Counted from the stretch's first letter, positions 28,045-36,765 are shown. The stretch: DNA of 64,000 nucleotides from Pelagicoccus enzymogenes (GCF_014803405.1 NZ_JACYFG010000009.1:62001-126000), one strand, 5' to 3'. The notes: generated by a model from the sequence alone, not told the origin. Numbers and translations: made by a program.

Positions 28045-28491
28045 TCAGTCCTCGTCTTCCGGCTTGTAGGCCTTGTGCCCCTTCTTGCGAGCATCGTTGA
28101 TCTTGTCGATCGTGGCGGAGGCTTTTTCGGCATCGCCCGCCTTCAACGCAGCATGCAGCTCCTCGAGCAAGGAAACCGTGTGCTTCATGCCTTTCTTGTA
28201 GCCTTCGATAAACTTTTTCTTGGCCGCATCTCCCTCCTGTTGGGCGAGCAAGCTGGGCTCCATGTCGATCGACTTCTTGGCGTGCTTGATCATGATTTCC
28301 ACCTGTTCCGCTGCCGCTGGAAATTGATCGGGATTTCGCACCGCCCGGCGCACAAGCTTCCACGCATCGCCGATATGCTCCATCTCCTCTTCCAGTGGAG
28401 TGTGTTCATGGTCGTCATGATGCTGGGCCAAAGCGTACTGAGAGGAAAATATCAGGCTGGCGACGAGAAATAGCAGGGTCTTCTTTTTCAT
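28045..28491 (-). CDS. Cytochrome b562 family periplasmic protein
   Basis: 148 residues. Signal peptide KKKTLLFLVASLIFSSQYAL, then a His-rich start of the mature chain (QHHDDHEH) and a helical body that matches the four-helix-bundle cytochrome b562 family along its length. The two axial haem ligands are in place: Met37 in LEEEMEHIG and His139 in DARKKGHKAYK. In the family the haem is bound non-covalently (or covalently if CXXCH is present, which it is not here). The protein probably carries electrons in the periplasm, partner unknown. The His-rich segment could also bind metal. The start at 28491 gives the signal peptide; earlier in-frame starts run into the gene at 28602. Confidence 0.8.
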   Translation of the reverse strand: MKKKTLLFLVASLIFSSQYALAQHHDDHEHTPLEEEMEHIGDAWKLVRRAVRNPDQFPAAAEQVEIMIKHAKKSIDMEPSLLAQQEGDAAKKKFIEGYKKGMKHTVSLLEELHAALKAGDAEKASATIDKINDARKKGHKAYKPEDED

Positions 28492-28601
28492 ATTCAGATG
28501 ATGGATACTAAGTGGGTGAAAACGTTCTAGAATACGCGCTCCTGCCAGACGCGTTTCCAAAGCAACGGAACGCATTCGACCAGAAAGCAACGCTTCCGAC
28601 T

Positions 28602-29555
28602 TCAATCGCTCGCATGATGTTCCGCAAGCTTTCTCGCCGCCTCCGCCAATAACTCCCGCAATTCGGGAGGATCCACCACACGAACGTCCTCGCGGAACGA
28701 AAGCAACCAGCCGGTCATCCATTCGTAGGACCCCGTACGCAGGGTGAGCAGCACACCATCCTGCCTCTCCTCCTCTTCGACCAACCCCAGCGACCACTCT
28801 CGCCGTCCCCGACCGGCCGAATAACGGCTGAAGAGCAACCTGGCCTCCAGCGACTCGGTATGCTCCTTCTCCTTAGCGAGATAGGCTTGCAAATCGAAAT
28901 CGCTGCAGCGGATCGCCTTTCGATCCAGAACTTCAAGCTTCTGGATACGATCGATACGAAAATCCCGGTAGTCCTCGCGCAGGCAGCACCATGCGATCAG
29001 GTGCCAGTAATCGAGATAGTGGATCATGCCCAACGGCTCCACCTCACGCGTCGTTACTTCTCCGCACCCTCCTGCCTGATAGGAAATCCGCAAGGCCCGC
29101 GATTCCGCCAGCGCCGCCTGCAGGTCCACCAAGCGCGCGATCGCCCCGTCGGGCTTGGGAGCATGGCTGCTCCAGCCGAAAACGACCGACTCTTCCACTC
29201 GTTCCAATCGACGGCGTTGGCGCTCCGGCAAGGCAGCCTTCACTTTTAAGATCGCCGACTGGATAGAAGCGTCGAGCGAGGGATCGCTCGTCTTGCTCAA
29301 GGCCAAGCCTGCCATGCCCAAGGCCGCAGCCTCGTTTTCGGAGAACATGATCGGCGGCAACAGGTATCCCTTCATCAACGAGTAGCCGACGCCCGCTTCC
29401 GCGACCACGGGGATCCCTATTTCGCTCAAGGCTGAGACGTCGCGATAGACCGTTCGCAAGCTGATTTCGAAATGGGCCGCGATATCCTCCGCTCGCGTCA
29501 CCCGGCGGCTCTGCAGCAAGAGCATGGTTCCCATCAGCCTGTCGATTCGGTTCAT
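28602..29555 (-). CDS. YafY-type transcriptional regulator (HTH plus WYL domain)
   Basis: 317 residues. An N-terminal winged helix with VTRAEDIAAHFEISLRTVYR and DVSALSEIGIPVVAE, as in DeoR-like/YafY regulators, followed by the WYL domain near residues 150-215 (REVEPLGMIHYLDYWHLIAW, then CCLREDYRDFRIDRI). WYL domains sense nucleotides or small ligands and control stress or DNA-damage responses; the ligand here is unknown. The gene lies 110 bases upstream of cytochrome b562 and 64 bases downstream of the anti-sigma factor gene, all on the same strand. It is a possible regulator of its downstream neighbours. Confidence 0.88.
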   Translation of the reverse strand: MNRIDRLMGTMLLLQSRRVTRAEDIAAHFEISLRTVYRDVSALSEIGIPVVAEAGVGYSLMKGYLLPPIMFSENEAAALGMAGLALSKTSDPSLDASIQSAILKVKAALPERQRRRLERVEESVVFGWSSHAPKPDGAIARLVDLQAALAESRALRISYQAGGCGEVTTREVEPLGMIHYLDYWHLIAWCCLREDYRDFRIDRIQKLEVLDRKAIRCSDFDLQAYLAKEKEHTESLEARLLFSRYSAGRGRREWSLGLVEEEERQDGVLLTLRTGSYEWMTGWLLSFREDVRVVDPPELRELLAEAARKLAEHHASD

Positions 29556-29619
29556 CGAAACCGAAGCAATTCAAGCGGCGAGCCGCTGGCAATCCTCCTG
29601 TCGCGACCGAGCGAGAAAA

Positions 29620-30528
29620 CTAGTTGCCAACCAAAACGATCGGTCCCTGAGGCGAAGCGTTTCCACCCTTGCTCTCCAAGCTGAGGGCGAAGGCGTTGAT
29701 GGTGGAAATCGACTCGGATCCAGAAAACGAATACTCGAGCGTGCCGGCGTCACTCGTGTTGAAAACGCCAGCGCTGACCGGCGACTCGTACGCTGGATCA
29801 ATGATCCAAAGCTGGTAGTCTTGGTCCTCCGACAAAGCGGGAAGCTCGGAAACCGTGAGGCGACCCGTCTGTCGCGAGGCATTCCAAACCGCCACCGCTT
29901 GGGCGTTGGGAGCCGACTCCAGCTGGGACTTCAAAACGGCGATACGCAGGTTTTGCAAGGCACCTTGGCTTTCCAGCTTTTCGACCTCGGCCTCGAGGGA
30001 ATTCAGCTCTTGCGAGTGCTCCGCCAGCAAGCTTTCAACCCGCTGCGTGAAACTCGCTTCCAAGTTGTTCATCTCGCGAGAATGCTCGGTCAACAAGGCA
30101 TCCACCTTTTCGCTGTACTCCGACTGCAGCGTTTCGAAACGGTCCGCAACCTCTGATCGCTGAACCCAGAAGATGAGGCTAGTGACCGCGAAAGCGGCGG
30201 CGATCCCCCATGGGAACCAAGAGCCGAAACTTCGAGAAGCGCGAGTGTCGGGCGACTCGGGCGGGATGTGCATCGGGATCAAGCCGGGACGGGAAGCGGA
30301 AACGTCCGAGCTATAGATTTCGCTGAAGATCCGATCCTCCAGATCGGCGGGCGGTTCCACCTCTTCAGCCGTCAACGCCAATACGTCCGAAGTAGCCGTG
30401 AAGCGTTCCACCGCTAAACGGGCTTCCGGATTGATCGCCAACTCCCTCTCGAAGGCGAGCAACTCCTCGCCTTCCAACAAATCAACCGCGTAGAGGGCCG
30501 CCAGCTCCTGTAACTCGTCCCGGCTCAT
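29620..30528 (-). CDS. Anti-sigma factor, RskA-like, with coiled-coil insert
   Basis: 302 residues. An N-terminal anti-sigma domain resembling RskA (ELAALYAVDLLEGEELLAFE), a single membrane helix at about 103-122 (WFPWGIAAAFAVTSLIFWV), then an outside part: a coiled coil (residues about 130-200) and a C-terminal RskA domain (YQLWIIDPAYESPVSAGVFN). The coiled coil contains two near-copies of a 20-residue unit: KVDALLTEHSREMNNLEASF and RVESLLAEHSQELNSLEAEV. In RskA systems the inside domain holds the ECF sigma factor until proteolysis releases it. Its ATG overlaps the TGA of the sigma gene by 4 bases (ATGA), so the two are coupled. Signal sensed: unknown. Confidence 0.9.
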   Translation of the reverse strand: MSRDELQELAALYAVDLLEGEELLAFERELAINPEARLAVERFTATSDVLALTAEEVEPPADLEDRIFSEIYSSDVSASRPGLIPMHIPPESPDTRASRSFGSWFPWGIAAAFAVTSLIFWVQRSEVADRFETLQSEYSEKVDALLTEHSREMNNLEASFTQRVESLLAEHSQELNSLEAEVEKLESQGALQNLRIAVLKSQLESAPNAQAVAVWNASRQTGRLTVSELPALSEDQDYQLWIIDPAYESPVSAGVFNTSDAGTLEYSFSGSESISTINAFALSLESKGGNASPQGPIVLVGN

Positions 30529-31109
30529 AGCTTGCCCTCCAATTCCGCTCGCAAGCGTTCAAGGCCCCTGCGAATCCTCGATTTCACGGTGCCCAAAGCT
30601 TGCGACTCCTGGGCCGCGATCTCGCTCTGCGACAAGCCGCCAAAATATGCCAACTGCAAAACCTGCCGCTGGTCTTCCGTCAAAACGCCGAAAGCCTGGC
30701 GCACGGCTTGAGCCGCCTCGCTGCTGCGCAAGCTCTCGAAGGCGCCAGCGAACGGCTTGCTCTGCGTCGACTCCACGATGTCTTCCCTCGAGTCGTCCAC
30801 GATCCGACCGCGACGCGACTTCTTGCGAATCCGATCGATCGCGCGGTTGCGGATGATCCGCGACGCATAGGTCAAGGGCTGGGAAACGCTCGCGTCGTAT
30901 TGCGGCGCCTGCTTCCAAAGTTCTAGAAAGGTCTCCTGCATGAGTTCATCAGCGTCCGCGGCGTTTCCGGTAAACTTGAACGCTGCAGAGTAGAGCGCTT
31001 TCGAGATGCGCCGATAGAGAACGCGAAACGCGTCTCGGTCACCCTTTCCTGCTTCGTGCAGGAGGGCCGCATCCGTCAGTTCGGAAAGTTGTTCGGACTT
31101 TAAATTCAC
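30525..31109 (-). CDS. ECF RNA polymerase sigma factor (SigK-like)
   Basis: 194 residues. Region 2 holds DADELMQETFLELWKQA, with RIIRNRAIDRIRKKSRRG for -10 binding; region 4 ends ALGTVKSRIRRGLERLRAEL, the helix-turn-helix that reads the -35 element. The start is a GTG at 31107-31109 (VNLKSEQLSELT) with no clear ribosome binding site. The next gene is its membrane anti-sigma factor, overlapping by 4 bases. The divergent DUF4331 and TPR genes are likely targets, since sigma/anti-sigma pairs often control their immediate neighbours (inference). Confidence 0.93.
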   Translation of the reverse strand: MNLKSEQLSELTDAALLHEAGKGDRDAFRVLYRRISKALYSAAFKFTGNAADADELMQETFLELWKQAPQYDASVSQPLTYASRIIRNRAIDRIRKKSRRGRIVDDSREDIVESTQSKPFAGAFESLRSSEAAQAVRQAFGVLTEDQRQVLQLAYFGGLSQSEIAAQESQALGTVKSRIRRGLERLRAELEGKL

Positions 31110-31342
31110 AAAAAGGGAGGAGTCTTTTCGGAGACTTACGCTCTCGAAACGTCATCGGATCCCAAACAAATGCGCTTTTTCTGAGAAAACAAAGGTTGCC
31201 GCGCTTTTTTGAGGAATCTGCCGCCCAAACGGATCCATTCCCTCCACCCGAGCGAACCTCGGTTCTAAACGAAGCCCAGTCCAATGGCTAAAAAGCCGGG
31301 ACACCGGCTCCCCAAAAAGAACCCTAAGCCAACCACTACACT
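31110..31342. promoter_or_regulatory. Divergent promoter region between sigma factor and DUF4331 gene
   Basis: 233 bases that must hold both promoters. Bases 31294-31309 form a perfect stem AGCCGG-GACA-CCGGCT 33 bases before the DUF4331 ATG; bases 31122-31137 form AGTCT-TTTCGG-AGACT close to the sigma gene start. These are candidate leader hairpins or protein sites. I could not fix -35/-10 elements. Confidence 0.4.
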
Positions 31343-32836
31343 ATGAAACATGCATCATCCCAATATTTTGGATACAGTCTAGGCACACTCCGAAAAACCT
31401 GCCTCGCCAGCCTCGCTGGCATAATCGCCACCGCAGGAGCCTTCGCCGCCAGCCACAGCGATGCTCCACTCATCAAACAGGACCCGCAAGCGAACCTAAC
31501 CGATGTCTACGCCTTCGTAGGGACCAAATACGACGATCCGGAAACAAAGGTTCTCAACGTGCTCGTCTCCGTCCGCCCTTTCAGCGATCCGGGAGATGGT
31601 GTGATTTACGAGCGTTTCTCGACCGACGCGCTCTACAGCATCCATCTCGCCAACCCCACCACTGGAAAAAGCTTCCGCCAATACGACTTTCGCTTCTCCA
31701 GCACCAATTCGGATCGAGCCCCCGTATTGAAAAATCCCGATACGATTCTCTCCTACGGCTTGGGCACCGAAGTGGGAGCTATCCAAGAACCAGGCGACGC
31801 CCGTCAAAACTACACCCAATACTATTGGGTCGCCAAAAACCGACGCTACCTAACGGGCGCCCTCGTCATTCCGCCTCCCAATGTCGGAGCCAACACCACT
31901 CCCTTCTACAATGACATGGACGGGGAAGCTGTTTCCGGAGCCGCAAACCTGACGGAACTCGACTCCTACACCCGCAGCACGATCTACGACTTGCCAAGCG
32001 GCGAAGCAGTCTACGCCGGACCTCGTGAGGATGGATTCTACGCCGATACGCCTGCCATCTTCGACCTGCTCGATTCCCGCATCCTCGACAACACCGGAGA
32101 CTTGAGCGACGGTCTCGGACAAGACGGAAACGGGGTCGACGGATTCCAAGGATTCAACGTATTGACCTACTCGATACAAATTCCGATTAGCTCCCTTCCC
32201 GAGATGTCCTACTCGGATCCATTCTTCGGCGACGCTAAAGGTGTAGGTGTCTACGCGACCGTCAGCCGACCTAGCATAACCTTGCGCAACCATCGGGGAG
32301 ACTACGCCGCCGGGCGCTGGGTACAGGTAAATCGCATGGGCAACCCGCTTTTCAACGAAGTGCTCGTAGCCCTCAAGGATAAGGACGCGTACAACCGCTC
32401 CAGCCCAACCAGCGACAGCCGCTACGCAAGCTACGCGACCAACCCAGAAGTCGCCACGCTCATCAACACCGTCTACGGCACCAACTTTCAAGCAAGCGGA
32501 CGTGTCGACCTGAAAGCGGTCTTCATTCCAGACGTTCTTCGGGTAAATACCCAAACAGATCCTGTTCGGCTCCCCGGTCAGGAAGGATACAGCCGCCTCG
32601 GTTTTATTGGAGGAGATACGACCAGCGGCGTAAACAGCGGATGGCCTAACGGTCGACGCATTGGCGACGACGTCGTCGACATCGCGCTGACCGCGGTCGC
32701 TAGCGGACCTAGCTACCAGACGATCACGCTCGTTGGAGACAACGTAGCCTCCAACGATGCTTCGTACCACCAAGTATTCCCATACTTGGCAACGCCGCAC
32801 GCTGGTCCGACCACAGACCAACGGGAATCCAAATAG
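31343..32836 (+). CDS. Exported DUF4331 domain protein
   Basis: 497 residues. After a signal peptide (RKTCLASLAGIIATAGAFAA) the mature protein starts SHSDAPLIKQDPQANLTDVY, the hallmark opening of the DUF4331 family (ASH-x-DAP-x(4)-DP-x-A-x-x-TDVYAF). The whole length fits the family, which is exported and of unknown function. DUF4331 genes are often near ECF sigma factors and TPR genes; here they face a SigK/RskA pair and are followed by a His-rich TPR gene 87 bases downstream. This arrangement suggests a surface or periplasmic stress module. A GC hairpin (32847-32866) lies between this gene and the TPR gene. Confidence 0.88.
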   Translation: MKHASSQYFGYSLGTLRKTCLASLAGIIATAGAFAASHSDAPLIKQDPQANLTDVYAFVGTKYDDPETKVLNVLVSVRPFSDPGDGVIYERFSTDALYSIHLANPTTGKSFRQYDFRFSSTNSDRAPVLKNPDTILSYGLGTEVGAIQEPGDARQNYTQYYWVAKNRRYLTGALVIPPPNVGANTTPFYNDMDGEAVSGAANLTELDSYTRSTIYDLPSGEAVYAGPREDGFYADTPAIFDLLDSRILDNTGDLSDGLGQDGNGVDGFQGFNVLTYSIQIPISSLPEMSYSDPFFGDAKGVGVYATVSRPSITLRNHRGDYAAGRWVQVNRMGNPLFNEVLVALKDKDAYNRSSPTSDSRYASYATNPEVATLINTVYGTNFQASGRVDLKAVFIPDVLRVNTQTDPVRLPGQEGYSRLGFIGGDTTSGVNSGWPNGRRIGDDVVDIALTAVASGPSYQTITLVGDNVASNDASYHQVFPYLATPHAGPTTDQRESK

Positions 32837-32846
32837 AAAACACGGG

Positions 32847-32866
32847 GCGGGCAGACCCCTGCCCGC
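32847..32866 (+). terminator. GC-rich intercistronic hairpin
   Basis: GCGGGCAG and CTGCCCGC pair perfectly around ACCC. Only a mixed pyrimidine tract follows (TCTTCTCTG), so termination would be partial; it may lower expression of the TPR gene relative to the DUF4331 gene. Confidence 0.5.
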
Positions 32867-32923
32867 TCTTCTCTGTTCCTCATCAGTCCGCCACTCAACT
32901 CGTAACCTAAAAACCGATACAAC

Positions 32924-34192
32924 ATGACTTTTAGTAGCTCTCGCACAACACTCTTCGCGGCCACCGGCAGCATGGCCATGGCCAGCCTTCTACTCGCTTC
33001 CCCTGAGGATCTGGTCGAGCGAGGCAACGCTCTCATGCAGTTGTCTCGCGACGAGATGAACCCCAAGTACTACAAGCAAGCTGCGGACTTATACTCCGAA
33101 GCCTTGGAAATCGACCCCGAAAATTCGGACGCCATCCTCGGCATCGCCTGGGTTGAGAACTCGAATCACAACTTCGAAAACGGCGAAGCGTGGGCACACA
33201 AGGCTATAGAAATAAACTCGGAACTCGCCGACGCGTATTCACTACTTGGCGACTCCCAAGTCGAGCATGGCGAATACGAGGAAGCCTTTGACAACTATCA
33301 GCGCTCCCTCGACCTGCGACCCGATTTGGCAAGCTACAGCCGAGCCGCCCACCTCGTCTGGCTGACTGGCAACCGTGAAAGAGGAATGAAGTTAATGGAA
33401 CTCGCGATCAGCGCCGGTGCCCCTCACGCGGAAAATACCGCATGGTGCCAATCCAAGCTCAGTATCATGCTGCTACATGCCGGCGAGCTCAAACACGCCC
33501 TGCGACTGGGAACGGAAGCCGCTGCCCACGCTCCTAAAAATCCGCTCGTTCTCGCCAATCTCGGCATCATCAAACGCCGACTCGGCGAAACCGAAACTGC
33601 CCTCAGTTTATTCGAACGCTCCCACCAACTCCAGCCTACCCACGAATCTCTCTCCCACCTCTACGACCTCTACACCGAGCAAGAGAACACCGATAAGGCT
33701 CAGAAGATCTACGAAGCGCTCGTTTCCTATCACCGCCACCATCATGGGCCAATTTTCGGCTTAGAGCATCCCAAAGATGGGCACGGCCACGGTTCGCACG
33801 GACACCATCACGCACCCGCATCCGCTCAGCTCGCGAAGTTCTGGCTCGATCGAGGCCTGTATCCAGAATTAGCCTTACGGGAAGCTAAAAACGCTTTTCA
33901 CCAGTATCCCAACATTGAGTCAGCCCACACGCTTGCCCTTGCCTACCACAAATTCGGCCAAAACAAAAACGCGGCCCGAGTCATGGAAAAAGCCTTACAC
34001 TGGACACCCCCTTTGCCCGAAATTTACTATCACGCCGGACTGATCCAGAAAGGTCTCGGAGATGATTCCGAAGCACAGAGAAATTTCGAGCGAGCGGTCG
34101 AACTTGACCCCCAATTCAATCGGCCTGAAATACCTGAACAAGAGGCGCATCTCGCATCCTCCTCAGGTACTACAGTTGCAGCGCTTCATTGA
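32924..34192 (+). CDS. Exported TPR protein with His-rich linker
   Basis: 422 residues. A signal-like start (SSRTTLFAATGSMAMASLLL) leads into TPR units: AADLYSEALEIDPENSDAIL, GEYEEAFDNYQRSLDLRPDL, GETETALSLFERSHQLQPTH, and two more at the C-terminus (AARVMEKALHWTPPLPEIYY, GDDSEAQRNFERAVELDPQF). Between the fourth and fifth, around residues 270-296, lies a stretch with 12 or more His among few other residues (YHRHHHG ... HGHGSHGHHH), a likely metal-binding loop. TPRs mediate protein contacts. Being 87 bases after the DUF4331 gene, it probably works with it. It is convergent with cydB. Confidence 0.85.
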   Translation: MTFSSSRTTLFAATGSMAMASLLLASPEDLVERGNALMQLSRDEMNPKYYKQAADLYSEALEIDPENSDAILGIAWVENSNHNFENGEAWAHKAIEINSELADAYSLLGDSQVEHGEYEEAFDNYQRSLDLRPDLASYSRAAHLVWLTGNRERGMKLMELAISAGAPHAENTAWCQSKLSIMLLHAGELKHALRLGTEAAAHAPKNPLVLANLGIIKRRLGETETALSLFERSHQLQPTHESLSHLYDLYTEQENTDKAQKIYEALVSYHRHHHGPIFGLEHPKDGHGHGSHGHHHAPASAQLAKFWLDRGLYPELALREAKNAFHQYPNIESAHTLALAYHKFGQNKNAARVMEKALHWTPPLPEIYYHAGLIQKGLGDDSEAQRNFERAVELDPQFNRPEIPEQEAHLASSSGTTVAALH

Positions 34193-34210
34193 GCGACCTG
34201 GCAAAACCCA

Positions 34211-35221
34211 TCAGTCATAGCTCAGATCCGTGGCCTTGCCTCGGAAAACCCGATAGGCAAACACAGTGTAGCCCACCAAAAACGGAAACACGATCGCGGT
34301 CCCGATGAGAATGACCCGCAGCGACTCCGGAGCCGCTGCCGCCTCCACGATTCTCAACTGTCCCGGCACGATGTACGGATAGAAACTGTATACCAGCCCC
34401 ACGAAACCGAGAACGAAGATGGAAACGGAAATAGCGAAGGGCATCGCCGACAAGCGATCGCCGGGCATCGGGAGAGCTCCCAGCAAGAAATGCATGATCA
34501 CCGTCAGCAGCATGGAAACCAGCGGCATGGCGATCAGCAGGGTCGCTTCCGGAAACGCAAACATCCGGTCATAGATACGCGTATTCACGAACGGGGCCGT
34601 GAGGCTGCTCAGCAGCGCGGCCGCCACCATGGCCCAAATCGCCCGGCGCGCCCACTTGACCGCAAATCGCTGCAGGGCGTCTTCCGTTTTGAGAATCAAC
34701 CAAGCCGCCCCCATCAAGCCATAGCCAGCCACCACCAAAAAACCGAAGAACACCGAGAAGAGCTCGCTGATCCAGCCCGACTGAAATCCTACCACAAAAC
34801 GCCCGACCATGTAGCCTTGGCTCAAGGCCACCACCAAGGATCCTAAAAAGAAAGTCCGGTCCCAGCCTTCCTGCTTCTCCGGCGCCACCTTCTTGCGGAA
34901 GTCGAATGACACGCCGCGGAAAATAAGCCCGACCAGCATGATCGCGACCGGTAGGTAAAGCTCTCCCAAGACCAAACCGTGGGCCGCCGGGAAGGCCACC
35001 AGCAACAGCCCCACCCCTAGGACCAACCAGGTCTCGTTCGCATCCCAGTAAGGGCCAATCGACCCCACCATTCGGTCTCGATCCGGCCGTTCAACGAAAC
35101 GCGACAACAAGCCAACCCCTAAGTCGTAACCATCGAGCACCGCATAAAGCAGCATCGACAGGCCAATCAAAAAGGCGAAAGCGAAAGGCAACCAAGCCCC
35201 ATCTTGCAAAAATTCGTTCAT
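34211..35221 (-). CDS. cydB: Cytochrome bd ubiquinol/menaquinol oxidase subunit II
   Basis: 336 residues, eight or nine membrane helices. It begins with MNEFLQDGAWLPFAFAFLIG and LYAVLDGYDLGVGLL, the conserved CydB N-terminus; WDANETWLVLG follows in loop 1. CydB has no haem in most enzymes but stabilises the CydA haem pair. It is 4 bases overlapped with cydA (ATGA), so they are one operon. No small CydX gene is visible after it; the next gene is convergent. The enzyme reduces O2 to water with high affinity, protecting cells at low oxygen or under peroxide. Confidence 0.93.
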   Translation of the reverse strand: MNEFLQDGAWLPFAFAFLIGLSMLLYAVLDGYDLGVGLLSRFVERPDRDRMVGSIGPYWDANETWLVLGVGLLLVAFPAAHGLVLGELYLPVAIMLVGLIFRGVSFDFRKKVAPEKQEGWDRTFFLGSLVVALSQGYMVGRFVVGFQSGWISELFSVFFGFLVVAGYGLMGAAWLILKTEDALQRFAVKWARRAIWAMVAAALLSSLTAPFVNTRIYDRMFAFPEATLLIAMPLVSMLLTVIMHFLLGALPMPGDRLSAMPFAISVSIFVLGFVGLVYSFYPYIVPGQLRIVEAAAAPESLRVILIGTAIVFPFLVGYTVFAYRVFRGKATDLSYD

Positions 35222-36546
35222 TGCGGATTCGGTTTACGATTCACGTCCCCCGCCCTCTTGGCGTTGCGAGTCAGGTAGAAAAGAGCCGTCACGTAAGCGA
35301 CTAAGAGCACGGCATAGGTAAGCAGGTATGCCGCCAAGGTCACTCCCACATTCGCCGGAGGAATGTCCGCCACCGCGTCCTTTGCCTTCAGCACGCCCTG
35401 CACCAGCCACGGCTGGCGACCGATCTCAGTGACGTACCAGCCCGCCACCGTGGCAACCCACCCCGCCAGCGTCATCCACTGCAGCAAGCGCAGGAACCAA
35501 GTCGGCAATTCACCTCGCTTCCAAAGCGACCAAGCCCCGTAGAGGCCGGCAAATATCATCAACATGCCCGTTCCCACCATAATGCGAAACGACCAGTAAA
35601 CGGGAGCCACCGGCGGATGCTCTCCTTCGAAATCGTTCAATCCCTGCACATACCCGTTCGGGTCTCGCGTCACGATGAGACTGCCCAACTTGGGCACCGA
35701 AACTTCAAAGCGGTTCTCCCTCTCCGCTTCGTCAGGCAGGGCAAACAAGCTCAGATGCACCCCTTCCCCACTTTCCCAAAGCGCTTCCATGGCAGCGAGC
35801 TTCTGCGGCTGGTAGTCACGGGTGTTCGTTCCGTGCAGATCACCGACCACCAGCTGAAGCGGGGCGAGGACGGCCGCTAGAAACAGACAAGACCGCAAAC
35901 CCGCTTGCACCGCCGCCCCGCTGTCTCCCCTCAATCGCTTGTAAGCCATGAGCCCCGCTCCCAAAAACGCAACCGTTAGCCCGGACGCCAAAACCGCATG
36001 CGCAAATCGATACGGCATGGAAGGGTTGAAAATGACCTCTTTCCAGCTGGTTGCGTGAGCCACGCCGTCGATCATTTCGAATCCCGTGGGCGTGTGCATC
36101 CAGCTGTTTAACGCCAGTATCCAAAAAGCGGATAAGCTCGTTCCTGCTGCCACCAGAAACGTCGCCAAACTATGCACCCAAGGCTTCACACGACGAAAGC
36201 CGAAGAGCATGATTCCCAGCATGCTCGCCTCCAGGAAAAACGCGGTCAGCACTTCATAGGCGAGCAACGGCCCTGCGATATTTCCAACGGTATTCATGTA
36301 GCCGGGCCAATTGGTTCCAAACTGGAACGACATGGTCACCCCACTCACAACCCCCAAGCTGAAGGTCAGGGCGAAGATCTTGGTGAACAGGAAATACAGC
36401 TCCATCCACTTCTCGTCCTTGCTCCTTTGGAAGCGAAACTTGAAGTAGAGCAATAGCCACCCCAGCCCAATCGTGATCGACGGGAAGAGGATGTGAAAAG
36501 TGATGTTCGCCGCGAATTGGATACGCGACAGGACAAACGCGTCCAT
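35218..36546 (-). CDS. cydA: Cytochrome bd oxidase subunit I
   Basis: 442 residues with nine helices. His18 in AANITFHILFPSITIGL is the b595 axial ligand, RFAHAVLASG in the middle holds the second His, and FRIMVGTGM the Met ligand of b558. The quinol-binding Q-loop (GDLHGTNTRDYQPQKLAAMEA and onward) is of the short type, and the conserved TEIGRQPWLVQG motif is intact. The enzyme takes electrons from quinol, presumably menaquinol here given menA in this window, and reduces O2. The ATG at 36546 is the natural start. cydB follows with a 4-base overlap. Confidence 0.94.
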   Translation of the reverse strand: MDAFVLSRIQFAANITFHILFPSITIGLGWLLLYFKFRFQRSKDEKWMELYFLFTKIFALTFSLGVVSGVTMSFQFGTNWPGYMNTVGNIAGPLLAYEVLTAFFLEASMLGIMLFGFRRVKPWVHSLATFLVAAGTSLSAFWILALNSWMHTPTGFEMIDGVAHATSWKEVIFNPSMPYRFAHAVLASGLTVAFLGAGLMAYKRLRGDSGAAVQAGLRSCLFLAAVLAPLQLVVGDLHGTNTRDYQPQKLAAMEALWESGEGVHLSLFALPDEAERENRFEVSVPKLGSLIVTRDPNGYVQGLNDFEGEHPPVAPVYWSFRIMVGTGMLMIFAGLYGAWSLWKRGELPTWFLRLLQWMTLAGWVATVAGWYVTEIGRQPWLVQGVLKAKDAVADIPPANVGVTLAAYLLTYAVLLVAYVTALFYLTRNAKRAGDVNRKPNPQ

Positions 36547-36692
36547 GGCAATACGTGGTTAGGCGTTTAAGTTGAAATCAGGCGACTCCTACCAAAAGGC
36601 TCATTAGCCCGGTATCGAGCATAACCGAAAAACTATAAGCCTCTTTGATCTGAGCTAATCCCGCGCCTCATAGTCGGGCGCTTCGCCCCAAG
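36547..36692. other. Region upstream of cydA
   Basis: No gene. It should hold the cydAB promoter; no clean elements or FNR-like palindrome can be pointed to. Confidence 0.35.
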
Positions 36693-36765
36693 GTAGGGCG
36701 GACTGGCCCAGTCCGCCGTGGACGAATGATCTTGCAACGCGGCTACCTAGGCCAGACAGCCCTAC
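36693..36765. repeat. Inverted pair of REP-like elements (REPIN-like)
   Basis: On the plus strand from 36693: GTAGGGCGGACTGGCCCAGT and onward, containing the perfect palindrome GGCGGACTGG-C-CCAGTCCGCC (36697-36717). On the minus strand from 36765: GTAGGGCTGTCTGGCCTAGG and onward. The heads GTAGGG(C) face outward from a 16-20-base middle. This is the layout of REPIN doublets. Confidence 0.6.

Noticed and set aside
34193-34210. A cydX gene after cydB
   Set aside because: Only 18 bases lie between cydB and the convergent TPR gene, and no short membrane ORF is visible there.
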